From positions 1 to 64,000 of the forward strand of contig CAMWVE010000005.1 of assembly GCA_947177685.1 (NCBI GenBank): a DNA stretch of 64,000 bases, in the 5' to 3' direction. How positions within the stretch are numbered: position 1 is the first letter of the stretch; each line of letters opens with the position of its first letter. Origin of the DNA: an uncultured Porphyromonadaceae bacterium. Its GTDB lineage: Bacteria > Bacteroidota > Bacteroidia > Bacteroidales > Muribaculaceae. A program made the translations under genes and the position numbers. Shown piece by piece: positions 34,278 through 42,116 of the stretch. The notes beneath the pieces are model-generated. The model saw nothing but the letters and a program-made list of their open reading frames with translations, was not told the DNA's origin and searched no databases.

Positions 34278-35396
34278 ATGATTCTGCAACGACTGACAGT
34301 AAACAATTTCAAGAACATCAGGTTTGCCGAGCTGGATTTCAGCCCGAAAATGAACTGTTTCCTCGGTAATAACGGCATGGGTAAGAGCAATTTGCTCGAT
34401 GCCATCCATTTCCTGAGCTTCTGTCGCAGCTTTTCAGGATTGAACGATGCCGGACTCATCACTGACGGCGAGCGATTTCTCATGCTCAAAGGTGATTATG
34501 TCCGCCATCAGACTCCGGAGGATATTCAGGCATCGTTTGAAAACGGACGAAAGAAGGTGTTCAAACGCAAAGGTAAACCTTACAAACGGTTGAGCGAACA
34601 TATTGGACTGTTTCCGCTGGTGTTGGTGGCGCCCCACGATATTGATCTCATTAACGGCACTTCGGAGGAGCGCCGTCGCTTCATCGACCAGATAATATCG
34701 CAGAGCGACACTCGCTATCTCGATGCACTTATCCGTTACGGACGCTTGCTGGAGCAGCGTAACCGCATGTTGCGCGACCATCAGTCTGACCGCACTCTTT
34801 TTGAAGCCGTGGAACTGCCCATGTCAGCCGCAGCTGCCTACATCAGCGATGCACGTCGCCGCTGGGTTGAGGAGTTCGTGCCGGTTTTCAACCGTTACTA
34901 TACTGCCATTGCAGGTGATGAAACGGCAGAGCAGGTGCAGATGCACTATTCCACTACGCTCACGCCGGGCGACCCCCTTTCGTTGCAGAACCTGATGGAC
35001 GGATCGCGCGGCCGCGACGAAGCGGTAGGACATACCACCGTGGGTATTCATCGCGACGACATAGAGATGATGCTCAACGGTCTGCCGGTGCGTCGCACAG
35101 CTTCGCAGGGACAGTGCAAAACCTATCTGATTGCCATGCGTTTTGCGCAATATGATTTCCTGAACCGTGCCACCGGAGTGCATCCGCTCCTGCTTCTCGA
35201 CGACATTTTTGACCGTCTGGACGCACACCGGGTGCAGCGCATTGTCAGCATTGTGTCAGGCGAGGAATTCGGGCAGACCTTCATCACTGACACCAACCTG
35301 AGTCATCTCGACTCCATTATCAACCGCATGAAAGGAGATCACCGGCTGTTCAGGGTGGAGAGCGGCGAGTTTTATGTAGAAAATCAGAACCGGTAG
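34278..35396 (+). CDS. recF: DNA replication and repair protein RecF
   Basis: An ABC-type ATPase that helps load RecA at gaps in DNA. At 372 residues it is standard. The Walker A is FLGNNGMGKSNLLDAIHFLS near residue 29, followed by FCRSFSG. The signature/Walker B part is LLLLDDIFDRLDAHR near residue 318, with HRDDIEMMLNG between. The start was set at ATG 34278, where the family N-terminus MILQRLTVNNFKN begins; the longer frame runs into noncoding sequence. A TAAATTTG -7 box lies only four bases upstream, so a leaderless mRNA is possible but unproven. The DciA-like gene follows by five bases. Confidence 0.95.
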   Translation: MILQRLTVNNFKNIRFAELDFSPKMNCFLGNNGMGKSNLLDAIHFLSFCRSFSGLNDAGLITDGERFLMLKGDYVRHQTPEDIQASFENGRKKVFKRKGKPYKRLSEHIGLFPLVLVAPHDIDLINGTSEERRRFIDQIISQSDTRYLDALIRYGRLLEQRNRMLRDHQSDRTLFEAVELPMSAAAAYISDARRRWVEEFVPVFNRYYTAIAGDETAEQVQMHYSTTLTPGDPLSLQNLMDGSRGRDEAVGHTTVGIHRDDIEMMLNGLPVRRTASQGQCKTYLIAMRFAQYDFLNRATGVHPLLLLDDIFDRLDAHRVQRIVSIVSGEEFGQTFITDTNLSHLDSIINRMKGDHRLFRVESGEFYVENQNR

Positions 35397-35401
35397 CCGA
35401 A

Positions 35402-35692
35402 GTGAAAAAGACCTATCCCAAGCAAGTTAGAGAAATAATCGACTCAGTCCTCAGGGAGAGCGACGATGCGGAGAACTTTCTGCGTCAGCAAGCTTGTTTC
35501 CTGTGGGTGGAGACCGTGGGTCCGGTCATCAACAGCTACACCTACAGGCGCTATGTCGAAGGCTCGGTCCTGCACGTCTATCTGACTTCCGCATCACTGA
35601 AAAACGAGCTGTCGTTTCATCGCAGTTCCATTGTGGAGTCAATCAACAAATCATTAGGAAAAAACGTTTTAACGGAACTGATAATCCATTAA
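35402..35692 (+). CDS. DUF721/DciA-like protein
   Basis: A 96-residue protein of the DUF721 family. Related DciA proteins load the replicative helicase in bacteria without DnaC or DnaI, but the short Bacteroidetes forms are not characterised, so this role is inferred. The segment YVEGSVLHVYLTSASLKNEL is the conserved fold marker. It uses a GTG start at 35402, five bases after recF, and is followed four bases later by a thioesterase gene. Confidence 0.8.
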   Translation: MKKTYPKQVREIIDSVLRESDDAENFLRQQACFLWVETVGPVINSYTYRRYVEGSVLHVYLTSASLKNELSFHRSSIVESINKSLGKNVLTELIIH

Positions 35693-35696
35693 TATA

Positions 35697-36176
35697 ATGA
35701 AAGAGATTCTGTCACTTCCCCAGTCACCCAACCCCAAAGTGCCGCCGGTGGTGCATCCCTTCCGGGTTGTAACGCCGCTGCAGACAAGGTTCAACGATGT
35801 TGACATACTGGGGCATATCAACAATGCCGTATATTTCCAGTTTCTTGACCTCGGAAAAATAGAATATTTCAAGGCTGTATTGCCCGAAAAGTTCAACCTT
35901 AATAATATATGTGTGGTGATAGTCAACGTAAACTGCAACTTCTTCTCGCCCGGCTTCATGGATGAGGAACTTGCCGTTTACACAGCCTGCATACGCCTGT
36001 CACGCCGTAGCCTTACTCTGGAGCAACGCATCATCAACACCCGCACCGGCGATGTCAAGTGCGTTGCCGAAACCGTCATGGCAGGCTTCGACCCGGCTAC
36101 AAACAAGGGGCTTGAACTTGACAACGAATGGGCTGACGAGATGGCTGAATTTGAAAATATCCAAAGAAATTTGTAA
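35697..36176 (+). CDS. Hotdog-fold acyl-CoA thioesterase
   Basis: A 159-residue YbgC/4HBT-type thioesterase that hydrolyses acyl-CoA or acyl-ACP. The catalytic block is TRFNDVDILGHINNAVYFQF near residues 33-52, with Asp and His/Asn in the usual spacing. It lies downstream of recF and the DUF721 gene by four bases; this pairing is probably only operonic. The substrate chain is not predictable. Confidence 0.85.
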   Translation: MKEILSLPQSPNPKVPPVVHPFRVVTPLQTRFNDVDILGHINNAVYFQFLDLGKIEYFKAVLPEKFNLNNICVVIVNVNCNFFSPGFMDEELAVYTACIRLSRRSLTLEQRIINTRTGDVKCVAETVMAGFDPATNKGLELDNEWADEMAEFENIQRNL

Positions 36177-36181
36177 ATTTG
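36150..36181 (+). promoter_or_regulatory. Promoter of the KdsD-like operon
   Basis: TTTG (36150-36153), 20 bases, then TAAATTTG (36174-36181) form a full Bacteroidetes promoter. It overlaps the last bases of the thioesterase gene and lies about 53 bases before the next start. Confidence 0.7.
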
Positions 36182-36233
36182 CCGATGAAAACAAGCCCGC
36201 GTGCATCACACCGCAGGCTCCAATCTGATTGAA

Positions 36234-36836
36234 ATGAACGTACAAGAATCAATGCGCCAGATAATTGAGGCGGAGAGCGAGGCAATAAAGCAGATTCCGG
36301 TGAGCGATGCTTACGACCGGGCTGTGGAAGCCATTATCGAACATGTCCACAAACGTGGAGGCAAACTCGTGACATCAGGAATGGGTAAAGCCGGACAGAT
36401 AGCCATGAACATAGCCACCACGTTCTGTTCTACAGGCACACCAGCCGTCAACCTGCATCCGTCCGAAGCGCAGCATGGCGACCTCGGAGTCCTTCAGCCC
36501 AATGACATTCTGCTGCTGATTTCAAACTCAGGCAAGACCCGCGAAATAATAGAGCTGGTGACCCTTGCGCGCAATCTCTATCCTCAGATTCCCATCATTG
36601 TAATCACCGGCAATGGCGAAAGTGTGCTGGCAGAACAGGCTGACATAACCTTGGTCACAGCTCCCGCACCTGAAGTGTGTCCCTTCGGGTTGACACCCAC
36701 CACTTCCACCACCATGATGACCGTCATAGGCGATGTTCTGGTGGTCAACGTGATGAATAACACCGGATTTACCCGTGCCGACTATGCAAAACGTCACCAC
36801 GGCGGATACTTAGGTCAAAAATCGAGAAACGAATAA
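36234..36836 (+). CDS. KdsD/GutQ-like SIS-domain isomerase without CBS domains
   Basis: A 200-residue sugar isomerase, probably arabinose-5-phosphate isomerase, which makes the Kdo precursor for lipopolysaccharide. The SIS motifs are SGMGKAGQIAMNIATTFCS, VNLHPSEAQHGDLG and LLISNSGKTREI. It lacks the C-terminal pair of CBS domains of E. coli KdsD, as do many Bacteroidetes homologues. A 6-phospho-3-hexuloisomerase reading is less likely, because the HGDLG block is KdsD-like. Start ATG 36234 was chosen by homology; a longer frame exists. It is followed six bases later by a PfkB-type gene. Confidence 0.85.
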   Translation: MNVQESMRQIIEAESEAIKQIPVSDAYDRAVEAIIEHVHKRGGKLVTSGMGKAGQIAMNIATTFCSTGTPAVNLHPSEAQHGDLGVLQPNDILLLISNSGKTREIIELVTLARNLYPQIPIIVITGNGESVLAEQADITLVTAPAPEVCPFGLTPTTSTTMMTVIGDVLVVNVMNNTGFTRADYAKRHHGGYLGQKSRNE

Positions 36837-36841
36837 CCACA

Positions 36842-37630
36842 ATGGCACGAATTATAGCCGTAGGAGAGGCAGGTTTTCACATTCGCCTTGAAGAACTCAA
36901 ACCTCTGTCAGCACATCCCGGCGGACTGATACTGAACACCGCGGTGGAACTGAGCCGCATGGAACATCAGGTCAGCATGGCAACCGAGATAGGCAGCGAT
37001 GTGCTCGGACACAAAATCATTGATATACTCAAAAAAGAGGGAGTCGACACTTATAGCGTGGAGCTCAGTCTGGACGGAACAACACCCACCACACTGGAGT
37101 TTGTCGATACAAAAACCGATGAGATAATCCAGCAGTTGCGCTACGACAACTTTGAGAACTGCACTGAAGGATTTGACATAATATGGCCCACAATCGAAAC
37201 CGGTGACACCATCATCTTCGGTGGATTCCTGTCGATTTCAATGCGTGTGCGCAAACGTCTGTGGCAGTTCCTTACCTATGCCAAGGAGCGGAAAGCAAAT
37301 CTCATATACTTGCCCGGATATAACCCCGTCAGAATGATGAGGGTGACAAAAGTGATGCCGCTGATATTTGAAAATCTCGAGATAGCTGACATTGTCATCA
37401 CCACCACCGATCATCTGCAGTTCATATTCGGTAAGACCGACACTGCCAAGGCATACAAGGATAACCTCGAATTTTATGTCAATGACTTCTTCAACATCGG
37501 TGATGAGGTAATCGACTACCATGCCCACGGAGGACAGCACGAGCGCATACCGCGCATCAGCTCCATGAAACTGCCGGAGGCACTGGCATGGCTCATAGAC
37601 AACAAAATACTTTCAAAATCAACTGATTAA
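36842..37630 (+). CDS. PfkB-fold protein lacking the catalytic GAGD loop
   Basis: A 262-residue member of the PfkB/ribokinase fold. The N-terminal sugar-binding half is recognisable: AVGEAGFHIR, GGLILNTAVELSRM, ATEIGSDVLGHKI, and VDTYSVELSLDGTTPTTLEF. The C-terminal part is short, and the family signature with GAGD (anion hole and catalytic Asp), expected near residue 240, is absent. It may therefore bind a sugar or nucleoside without phosphorylating it. The context with a KdsD-like isomerase and ribH suggests a sugar-phosphate role, but nothing shows which one. The ORF is intact, so this is not an obvious pseudogene. Confidence 0.75.
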   Translation: MARIIAVGEAGFHIRLEELKPLSAHPGGLILNTAVELSRMEHQVSMATEIGSDVLGHKIIDILKKEGVDTYSVELSLDGTTPTTLEFVDTKTDEIIQQLRYDNFENCTEGFDIIWPTIETGDTIIFGGFLSISMRVRKRLWQFLTYAKERKANLIYLPGYNPVRMMRVTKVMPLIFENLEIADIVITTTDHLQFIFGKTDTAKAYKDNLEFYVNDFFNIGDEVIDYHAHGGQHERIPRISSMKLPEALAWLIDNKILSKSTD

Positions 37631-37632
37631 CA

Positions 37633-38124
37633 ATGTCAACAGCAACCGCTGGCGCCGCACCCCACGGCGCACTTCCCAAAGTAGAGAATATGCAGGTGGC
37701 GATTATTGCCGCCGAGTGGAACGGACATATCACCAATGCGCTCACCCAAGGAGCGCTCGACCTGTTCAAATCGCAAGGATTCAAGGACGAGCAGGTTGAC
37801 GTGTGGCATGTTCCCGGAGCCGTAGAACTCACCTTCGCCGCTTCGCAGGCAATAGAAGCATCGGTTTACGATGCCATAATCGTGTTCGGCTGCGTAATCC
37901 GTGGCGGCACACCCCACTTCGACTATGTTTGCCAGAGCGTCACACAAGGCATCACCATGCTCAACGCTGACTGCGACATTCCTGTGATATTCGGAGTCTT
38001 AACCGTTGACAACGAGCAAGATGCGCTTGACCGTGCAGGGGGTAAATTAGGCAACAAAGGCACAGAGGCAGCCGAGGCAGCCATAAAAATGTTTGATTTT
38101 GCTTGCAAGATTAAGGAACTTTAA
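37633..38124 (+). CDS. ribH: 6,7-dimethyl-8-ribityllumazine synthase
   Basis: Joins 5-amino-6-ribitylaminouracil with a C4 phosphate to make the lumazine precursor of riboflavin; it usually forms 60-mer shells. The 163 residues show VPGAVELTFAASQAIE, GCVIRGGTPHFDYVC with the catalytic His, and GVLTVDNEQDALDRAG. Stop-to-start distance from the PfkB gene is two bases, so it is co-translated with that pair, an unusual setting for ribH. Confidence 0.96.
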   Translation: MSTATAGAAPHGALPKVENMQVAIIAAEWNGHITNALTQGALDLFKSQGFKDEQVDVWHVPGAVELTFAASQAIEASVYDAIIVFGCVIRGGTPHFDYVCQSVTQGITMLNADCDIPVIFGVLTVDNEQDALDRAGGKLGNKGTEAAEAAIKMFDFACKIKEL

Positions 38125-38133
38125 TTAACTTTG
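38103..38133 (+). promoter_or_regulatory. Promoter of tRNA-Tyr/tRNA-Gly
   Basis: TTG (38103-38105), 20 bases, then TAACTTTG (38126-38133) match the consensus and lie 10 bases before tRNA-Tyr. The -33 part is inside ribH. Confidence 0.65.
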
Positions 38134-38143
38134 CAAAGCAATC

Positions 38144-38226
38144 GGGCGAATACCAGAGTGGCCAAATGGGGCAGACTGTAAATCTGCTGGCTTATGCCTT
38201 CGGTGGTTCGAATCCATCTTCGCCCA
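38144..38226 (+). tRNA. tRNA-Tyr (anticodon GTA)
   Basis: An 83-base class-II tRNA with acceptor GGGCGAA/TTCGCCC, anticodon loop ACTGTAAAT (GTA) and a long variable arm (CTTATGCCTTCG region). Discriminator is A. CCA is not encoded. Confidence 0.92.
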
Positions 38227-38251
38227 CTTCAAACCATCATTATCATTTTTT

Positions 38252-38324
38252 GCGGAAGTAGCTCAGTCGATAGAGCATCAGCCTTCCAAGCTGAGGGTCG
38301 CGGGTTTGAGCCCCGTCTTCCGCT
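38252..38324 (+). tRNA. tRNA-Gly (anticodon TCC)
   Basis: Acceptor GCGGAAG/CTTCCGC, D-arm AGCTCAGTCGATAGAGC, anticodon loop CTTCCAA (TCC, for GGA), T-loop TTTGAGC within CGGGTTTGAGCCCCG. Unlike the neighbouring tRNA-Tyr and tRNA-Arg, CCA follows in the DNA at 38325-38327. Confidence 0.92.
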
Positions 38325-38328
38325 CCAC

Positions 38329-38366
38329 AAAGAAGCTGCCTGAGAATTTCAGACAGCTTCTTTTTT
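38329..38366 (+). terminator. Terminator after tRNA-Gly
   Basis: AGAAGCTG and a further CTGA pair with TCAG and CAGCTTCT around the loop, with one mismatch, followed by T6. Confidence 0.8.
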
Positions 38367-38458
38367 ATTTGGGCGGAGCGGATGCCTCCGGCGTCCGCAG
38401 ATTTTCATGTTGGAGCGCTTCGTGGAGTGCTCGTTTACCATGCGTGGAGCGAAAATTG

Positions 38459-39019
38459 TTAACGACCGTTGAATCCCACAACTGTTTTCTTGCCGTTGAT
38501 TATGTAGATGCCCGGACGGAGTGGTCGTTTGGTTACGGGAGTGCCATTGAGATTGTAGACGATAGATTCAGTGGAATCATCGGTGATGGTTTCGATGGCT
38601 GAAAGGGGTTGAAGCGAGAGGGTTACGCTCACATCGCCGGTGCTTAAAAACTGGCGCACTGAGGCGGCGGTGGCTCCGTCAATTTTTCCCAGCGGTGTGT
38701 AACTCCATGAGTTTGAACCATAAAAGATTACGATGTTCTGACCTTGATAGAGCATTATGTCGCCGGGAACAGTGGTAATCTGGCGGTTGGTGGTGGGAAG
38801 CGCTTGCGGAAGGCTTCCCACTTTTTCAAAACCGCCGTAATCTTCCATGGCTATGGTGACCGGACCCGCGTCAAGCAATGAGGTCAGGACGCGTGTGGCT
38901 GTGTTGTCAGCGAGTGTTGCTGTGACTGTGCGGTCACCTGCAGTCAGATAGATTTGTGTTTGAGCTGATGCCATTAGTGATAAAAACAATAGTGTCAGAA
39001 ACGATAATCGCTCTTTCAT
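38459..39019 (-). CDS. Secreted cyclophilin-like-fold protein
   Basis: A 186-residue secreted protein with a signal peptide (MASAQ, cut near residue 20). Residues 23-135 match the cyclophilin-like domain common in Bacteroidales (AGDRTVTATLADNTATR, LPTTNRQITTVPGDIMLYQG, VIFYGSNSW). The C-terminal 40 residues (VYNLNGTPVTKRPLRPGIYI) resemble a Bacteroidales T9SS-type sorting or accessory tail. It is two bases from the hydrolase gene and co-transcribed with it. Peptidyl-prolyl isomerase activity should not be assumed. Confidence 0.75.
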   Translation of the reverse strand: MKERLSFLTLLFLSLMASAQTQIYLTAGDRTVTATLADNTATRVLTSLLDAGPVTIAMEDYGGFEKVGSLPQALPTTNRQITTVPGDIMLYQGQNIVIFYGSNSWSYTPLGKIDGATAASVRQFLSTGDVSVTLSLQPLSAIETITDDSTESIVYNLNGTPVTKRPLRPGIYIINGKKTVVGFNGR

Positions 39020-39021
39020 AT

Positions 39022-40104
39022 TTATTCCGGCATGTTGGTCAGGAAGAATGTGGCTATCTGAGCCATAGGAATTTTGTCGAGGTTGTCGTAGAGGTCGCAG
39101 TGTGTGGCATCGGCAACTATCAGCAGCTCTTTGTTGTCGCCATGGAGAAGTTTGAAAGTGTCCTCGCCGAAGTAACGTGAGTGAGCATTTTCACCATGAA
39201 CAATCATTACGGCTCTCTCCAGTTCGCCGGCATATTCAAAGAACTTGAAGTTCATGAAGGGTAGGACAGAGGTGACATTCCATCCGTCGTTTGAGTTTCC
39301 TGAACGGGGGTGATAGCCGCGGGGTGTCTTGTAGTAGGCGTGATAGTCTTTGACAAATTGAGGAGCGTCATCGGGTAACGGATCGATTACACCACCGGCG
39401 CGGGAATATTCTCCGGCTGCATAGTCCTTGGTTCGTTGGGCAGCCAGAGCCGCGCGGGCAGCATTGCGCTTTTCTTTGGAGTTGTCAGCGTCATAGTATC
39501 CGTTTGCGCTCACGCGGGTCATGTCGTACATGGTTGATGCTACGGTGGCTTTTATGCGAGGGTCGTTTATGGCAGCCTGAATGGCAATTCCTCCCCATCC
39601 GCATATACCGAGGATGCCTATTCGGTCAGGGTCAACCTCAGGCTGAACGCTTAGAAAATCTACTGCCGCAGAGAAATCTTCGGTGTTGATGTCAGGCGAT
39701 GCCACGCGCCGGGGCATGCCGCCACTTTCGCCGGTGAAAGAAGGGTCAAAGGCTATGGTGAGGAATCCGCGTTCGGCAAGCTGTTGGGCATATAGTCCAC
39801 TCGACTGTTCCTTTACTGCCCCGAACGGTCCGCTGATTGCAATGGCAGGAAGTTTGCCGGTGGCGTCCTTCGGGATGTACAGGTCGGCGGCGAGTGTAAT
39901 GCCGTAACGGTTCACGAAGGTTATTTTGCGATGGTCAACTTTGTCGCTTTGGGGAAATACTTTGTCCCATTCCTGAGTGAGGACGAGCGCTTCAGGAGTA
40001 GCTAAAGTCTTGTTGGTGTTTGGATTATTCATGTTCTGTGAGTTTGATGTCAGGGTGAGTGTTGTCAGCAGGATTGCTGATATGAATAATTTTCTCATTG
40101 TCAT
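39022..40104 (-). CDS. Secreted alpha/beta hydrolase with Cys nucleophile motif
   Basis: A 360-residue dienelactone-hydrolase-like enzyme with a signal peptide (ends near residue 22, TSNSQN). The nucleophile elbow is GICGWGG, with Cys replacing the usual Ser (GxCxG). The acid is in IVHGENAHSR or nearby, and the His probably in DATHCDLYD near the C-terminus. Many such proteins in the YcjY-like family use Cys or act as esterases; the substrate is unknown. The start at ATG 40104 has an alternative ATG two codons later. A TAACTTTG -7 box (minus, 40130-40123) lies upstream. Confidence 0.8.
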   Translation of the reverse strand: MTMRKLFISAILLTTLTLTSNSQNMNNPNTNKTLATPEALVLTQEWDKVFPQSDKVDHRKITFVNRYGITLAADLYIPKDATGKLPAIAISGPFGAVKEQSSGLYAQQLAERGFLTIAFDPSFTGESGGMPRRVASPDINTEDFSAAVDFLSVQPEVDPDRIGILGICGWGGIAIQAAINDPRIKATVASTMYDMTRVSANGYYDADNSKEKRNAARAALAAQRTKDYAAGEYSRAGGVIDPLPDDAPQFVKDYHAYYKTPRGYHPRSGNSNDGWNVTSVLPFMNFKFFEYAGELERAVMIVHGENAHSRYFGEDTFKLLHGDNKELLIVADATHCDLYDNLDKIPMAQIATFFLTNMPE

Positions 40105-40162
40105 AACTGTTTTCTAATGTTGCAAAGTTAATTCTTATTCTTATATTGCGCTTACACGAATT

Positions 40163-40175
40163 TTGGTAAAACCAA
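40163..40175. promoter_or_regulatory. Palindrome between divergent hydrolase and flavoprotein genes
   Basis: TTGGT-AAA-ACCAA is a perfect inverted repeat, followed by a further ACCAA. It lies between the two outward-facing promoters (-7 boxes at 40130-40123 minus and 40217-40224 plus), which is where an operator for both would sit. No regulator gene is adjacent. Confidence 0.45.
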
Positions 40176-40264
40176 CCAATTTTTTAGGTAGGCGTATATT
40201 GTGACGAAAAAATTGCTACTTTTGCATAAAATACCTCACTGCTTCTAATTTAACGAAATAAAAG

Positions 40265-40912
40265 ATGGAAAACGAATATAATGTACTGCTGATTAACGGT
40301 AGTCCGCAGGTCAAGGGATGTGTGGCGCGTGCTTTCGATGAACTTGAGAATACATTGAATCAGAATGGAGTTAGCACCACCCGCGTCAATATTGGCAATA
40401 AAAATATCCGCGGTTGCATCGCATGTAATTTTTGCCGTACTCACGGACGCTGCGTTTTTGATGATGAGGTGAATGCAACTGCACCTCTTTTTGCCAAAGC
40501 CGACGGACTTATTGTAGGAACTCCGGTGTACTATGCCGGTGCCAACGGGCAACTGATGTCGTTTCTTGACCGATTGTTTTACAGCACTTCCGGAACCATT
40601 GACTGCAACCAGAAAATTGGTGCCACCGTGGTATCTTCACGTCGCGCCGGTAGCACTTCGGCTTTCGATGACATCAATCATTTCTTCACTATCAGGTCAA
40701 TGCCTGTTGTCTCGTCAACTTACTGGAACGAAGTCCACGGTTTCTCGGCGGAGGATGTTGAATCTGACCTTGAAGGTCTACAGACCATGCGCAACCTCGG
40801 ACGCAACGCCGCCTTTCTGATTAAAGCCATCCGCGGGCAAAAGGAGAAAGAAGGATTGCCTCAGCAGGAATATGGATGTTTTACTCATTTTTTCACCGAA
40901 AAAAAGTCCTGA
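40265..40912 (+). CDS. Iron-sulfur flavoprotein/NAD(P)H-dependent FMN reductase family
   Basis: A 215-residue flavodoxin-fold reductase. The N-terminal phosphate-binding loop is INGSPQVKGC, with GTPVYYAGANG near residue 90 for the flavin. A cysteine cluster, CIACNFCRTHGRC (near 51-63), fits the iron-sulfur flavoprotein (Isf-like) family. Substrate unknown; quinones, iron or stress-linked electron acceptors are common in this family. It is divergent from the hydrolase with a shared 160-base control region. Confidence 0.85.
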   Translation: MENEYNVLLINGSPQVKGCVARAFDELENTLNQNGVSTTRVNIGNKNIRGCIACNFCRTHGRCVFDDEVNATAPLFAKADGLIVGTPVYYAGANGQLMSFLDRLFYSTSGTIDCNQKIGATVVSSRRAGSTSAFDDINHFFTIRSMPVVSSTYWNEVHGFSAEDVESDLEGLQTMRNLGRNAAFLIKAIRGQKEKEGLPQQEYGCFTHFFTEKKS

Positions 40913-41011
40913 AAATCATATCTTACTGTCAGGAGTAATACATTTGTAAACATTTCACTCTTGTAAGTTAATTTAACAGAGGAGTTATGCAGCAGAAACA
41001 AAAAAATATTG

Positions 41012-41019
41012 TATCTTTG
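41012..41019 (+). promoter_or_regulatory. Candidate -7 box of the lipid A operon
   Basis: TATCTTTG, 57 bases before lpxD. The -33 position is weak (TTATG near 40985-40989). Confidence 0.5.
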
Positions 41020-41075
41020 CGGAAATAATTCATTAATTGATGCTTACAACATCAGCATAATAAACGGATTCATTA

Positions 41076-42095
41076 ATGCAATTCTCTGCTAATCAGATTG
41101 CAGCGCTTGTAAACGGCGTTGTGGAAGGTGACGGAAATGCCACTGTATCGACTATTGCCAAAATTGAAGAGGGAGTTCCGGGAGCTATCTCGTTTCTGGC
41201 AAACCCAAAATACACACATTATATATATACTACCGGTTCATCAATCGTATTGGTGAACCGTGACTTTATTCCGGAGCAGCCTGTGTCGGCAACGCTTATC
41301 CGTGTTGACGACCCTTATGCCACAGTGGCTCACCTGCTCGAGATGGTTTCTGCCATGATGAATCAGCATCCTGAGGGAGTTGAATCACCATCATTCATCA
41401 GCGAAGGAGTGGAGATTCCCGAGGGCGCATATATAGGTGCTTTCGCCTACATTGGCAAAAACGTTAAACTTGGCAAAAACGTAAAGATATATCCGCAAGC
41501 CTACATTGGCGCGAATGTGGAAATAGGTGATGACACCGTGATTTATCCCGGTGTTAAAATCTATCATAACTGTAAGATAGGCTCCCGATGCACCCTGCAC
41601 GCCGGAGTTGTGATTGGCGGTGACGGATTCGGATTCGCACCTGTCCACGGTCATTACAACAAGATACCGCAGATAGGCAACGTGGTGCTGGAGGATGATG
41701 TGGAAATCGGAGCGAACACCACTGTTGACCGCGCGACAATGGGCTCAACGGTTATCCGCCGCGGTGTTAAACTCGACAACCTCATTCAGGTGGCTCACAA
41801 CTGCGAGATAGGTCATGACACCGTCATGGCAGCACAGGCTGGTGTGGCAGGTTCAACCAAAATCGGTGCCAATTGCATGGTGGGCGGTCAGGTTGGCTTT
41901 GCCGGACACATCACTGTGGGAGATCATGTCAACATAGGCGCACAATCAGGAATACCGCGCGACATACCTTCGGGAAAAGTGATGATGGGTTACCCTGCAA
42001 CCGACGCGCGTGATTTTGCACGTCAGGCATCAGCCATCAAGAATCTACCCGAACTTTACAAACGTGTCAACAAACTGGAAAAACAGAAACAATAA
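41076..42095 (+). CDS. lpxD: UDP-3-O-acylglucosamine N-acyltransferase
   Basis: The third step of lipid A synthesis, attaching an acyl chain to the N-2 of UDP-3-O-acyl-glucosamine. The 339 residues form an N-terminal domain (GVPGAISFLANPKY), then a left-handed beta helix of hexapeptide repeats. Catalytic and binding residues appear in FAPVHGHYNKIPQIG and VAHNCEIGHDTVM. It is followed 21 bases later by the lpxC/fabZ fusion. Confidence 0.96.
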   Translation: MQFSANQIAALVNGVVEGDGNATVSTIAKIEEGVPGAISFLANPKYTHYIYTTGSSIVLVNRDFIPEQPVSATLIRVDDPYATVAHLLEMVSAMMNQHPEGVESPSFISEGVEIPEGAYIGAFAYIGKNVKLGKNVKIYPQAYIGANVEIGDDTVIYPGVKIYHNCKIGSRCTLHAGVVIGGDGFGFAPVHGHYNKIPQIGNVVLEDDVEIGANTTVDRATMGSTVIRRGVKLDNLIQVAHNCEIGHDTVMAAQAGVAGSTKIGANCMVGGQVGFAGHITVGDHVNIGAQSGIPRDIPSGKVMMGYPATDARDFARQASAIKNLPELYKRVNKLEKQKQ

Positions 42096-42116
42096 CATCA
42101 TACACATTTCATTGTT

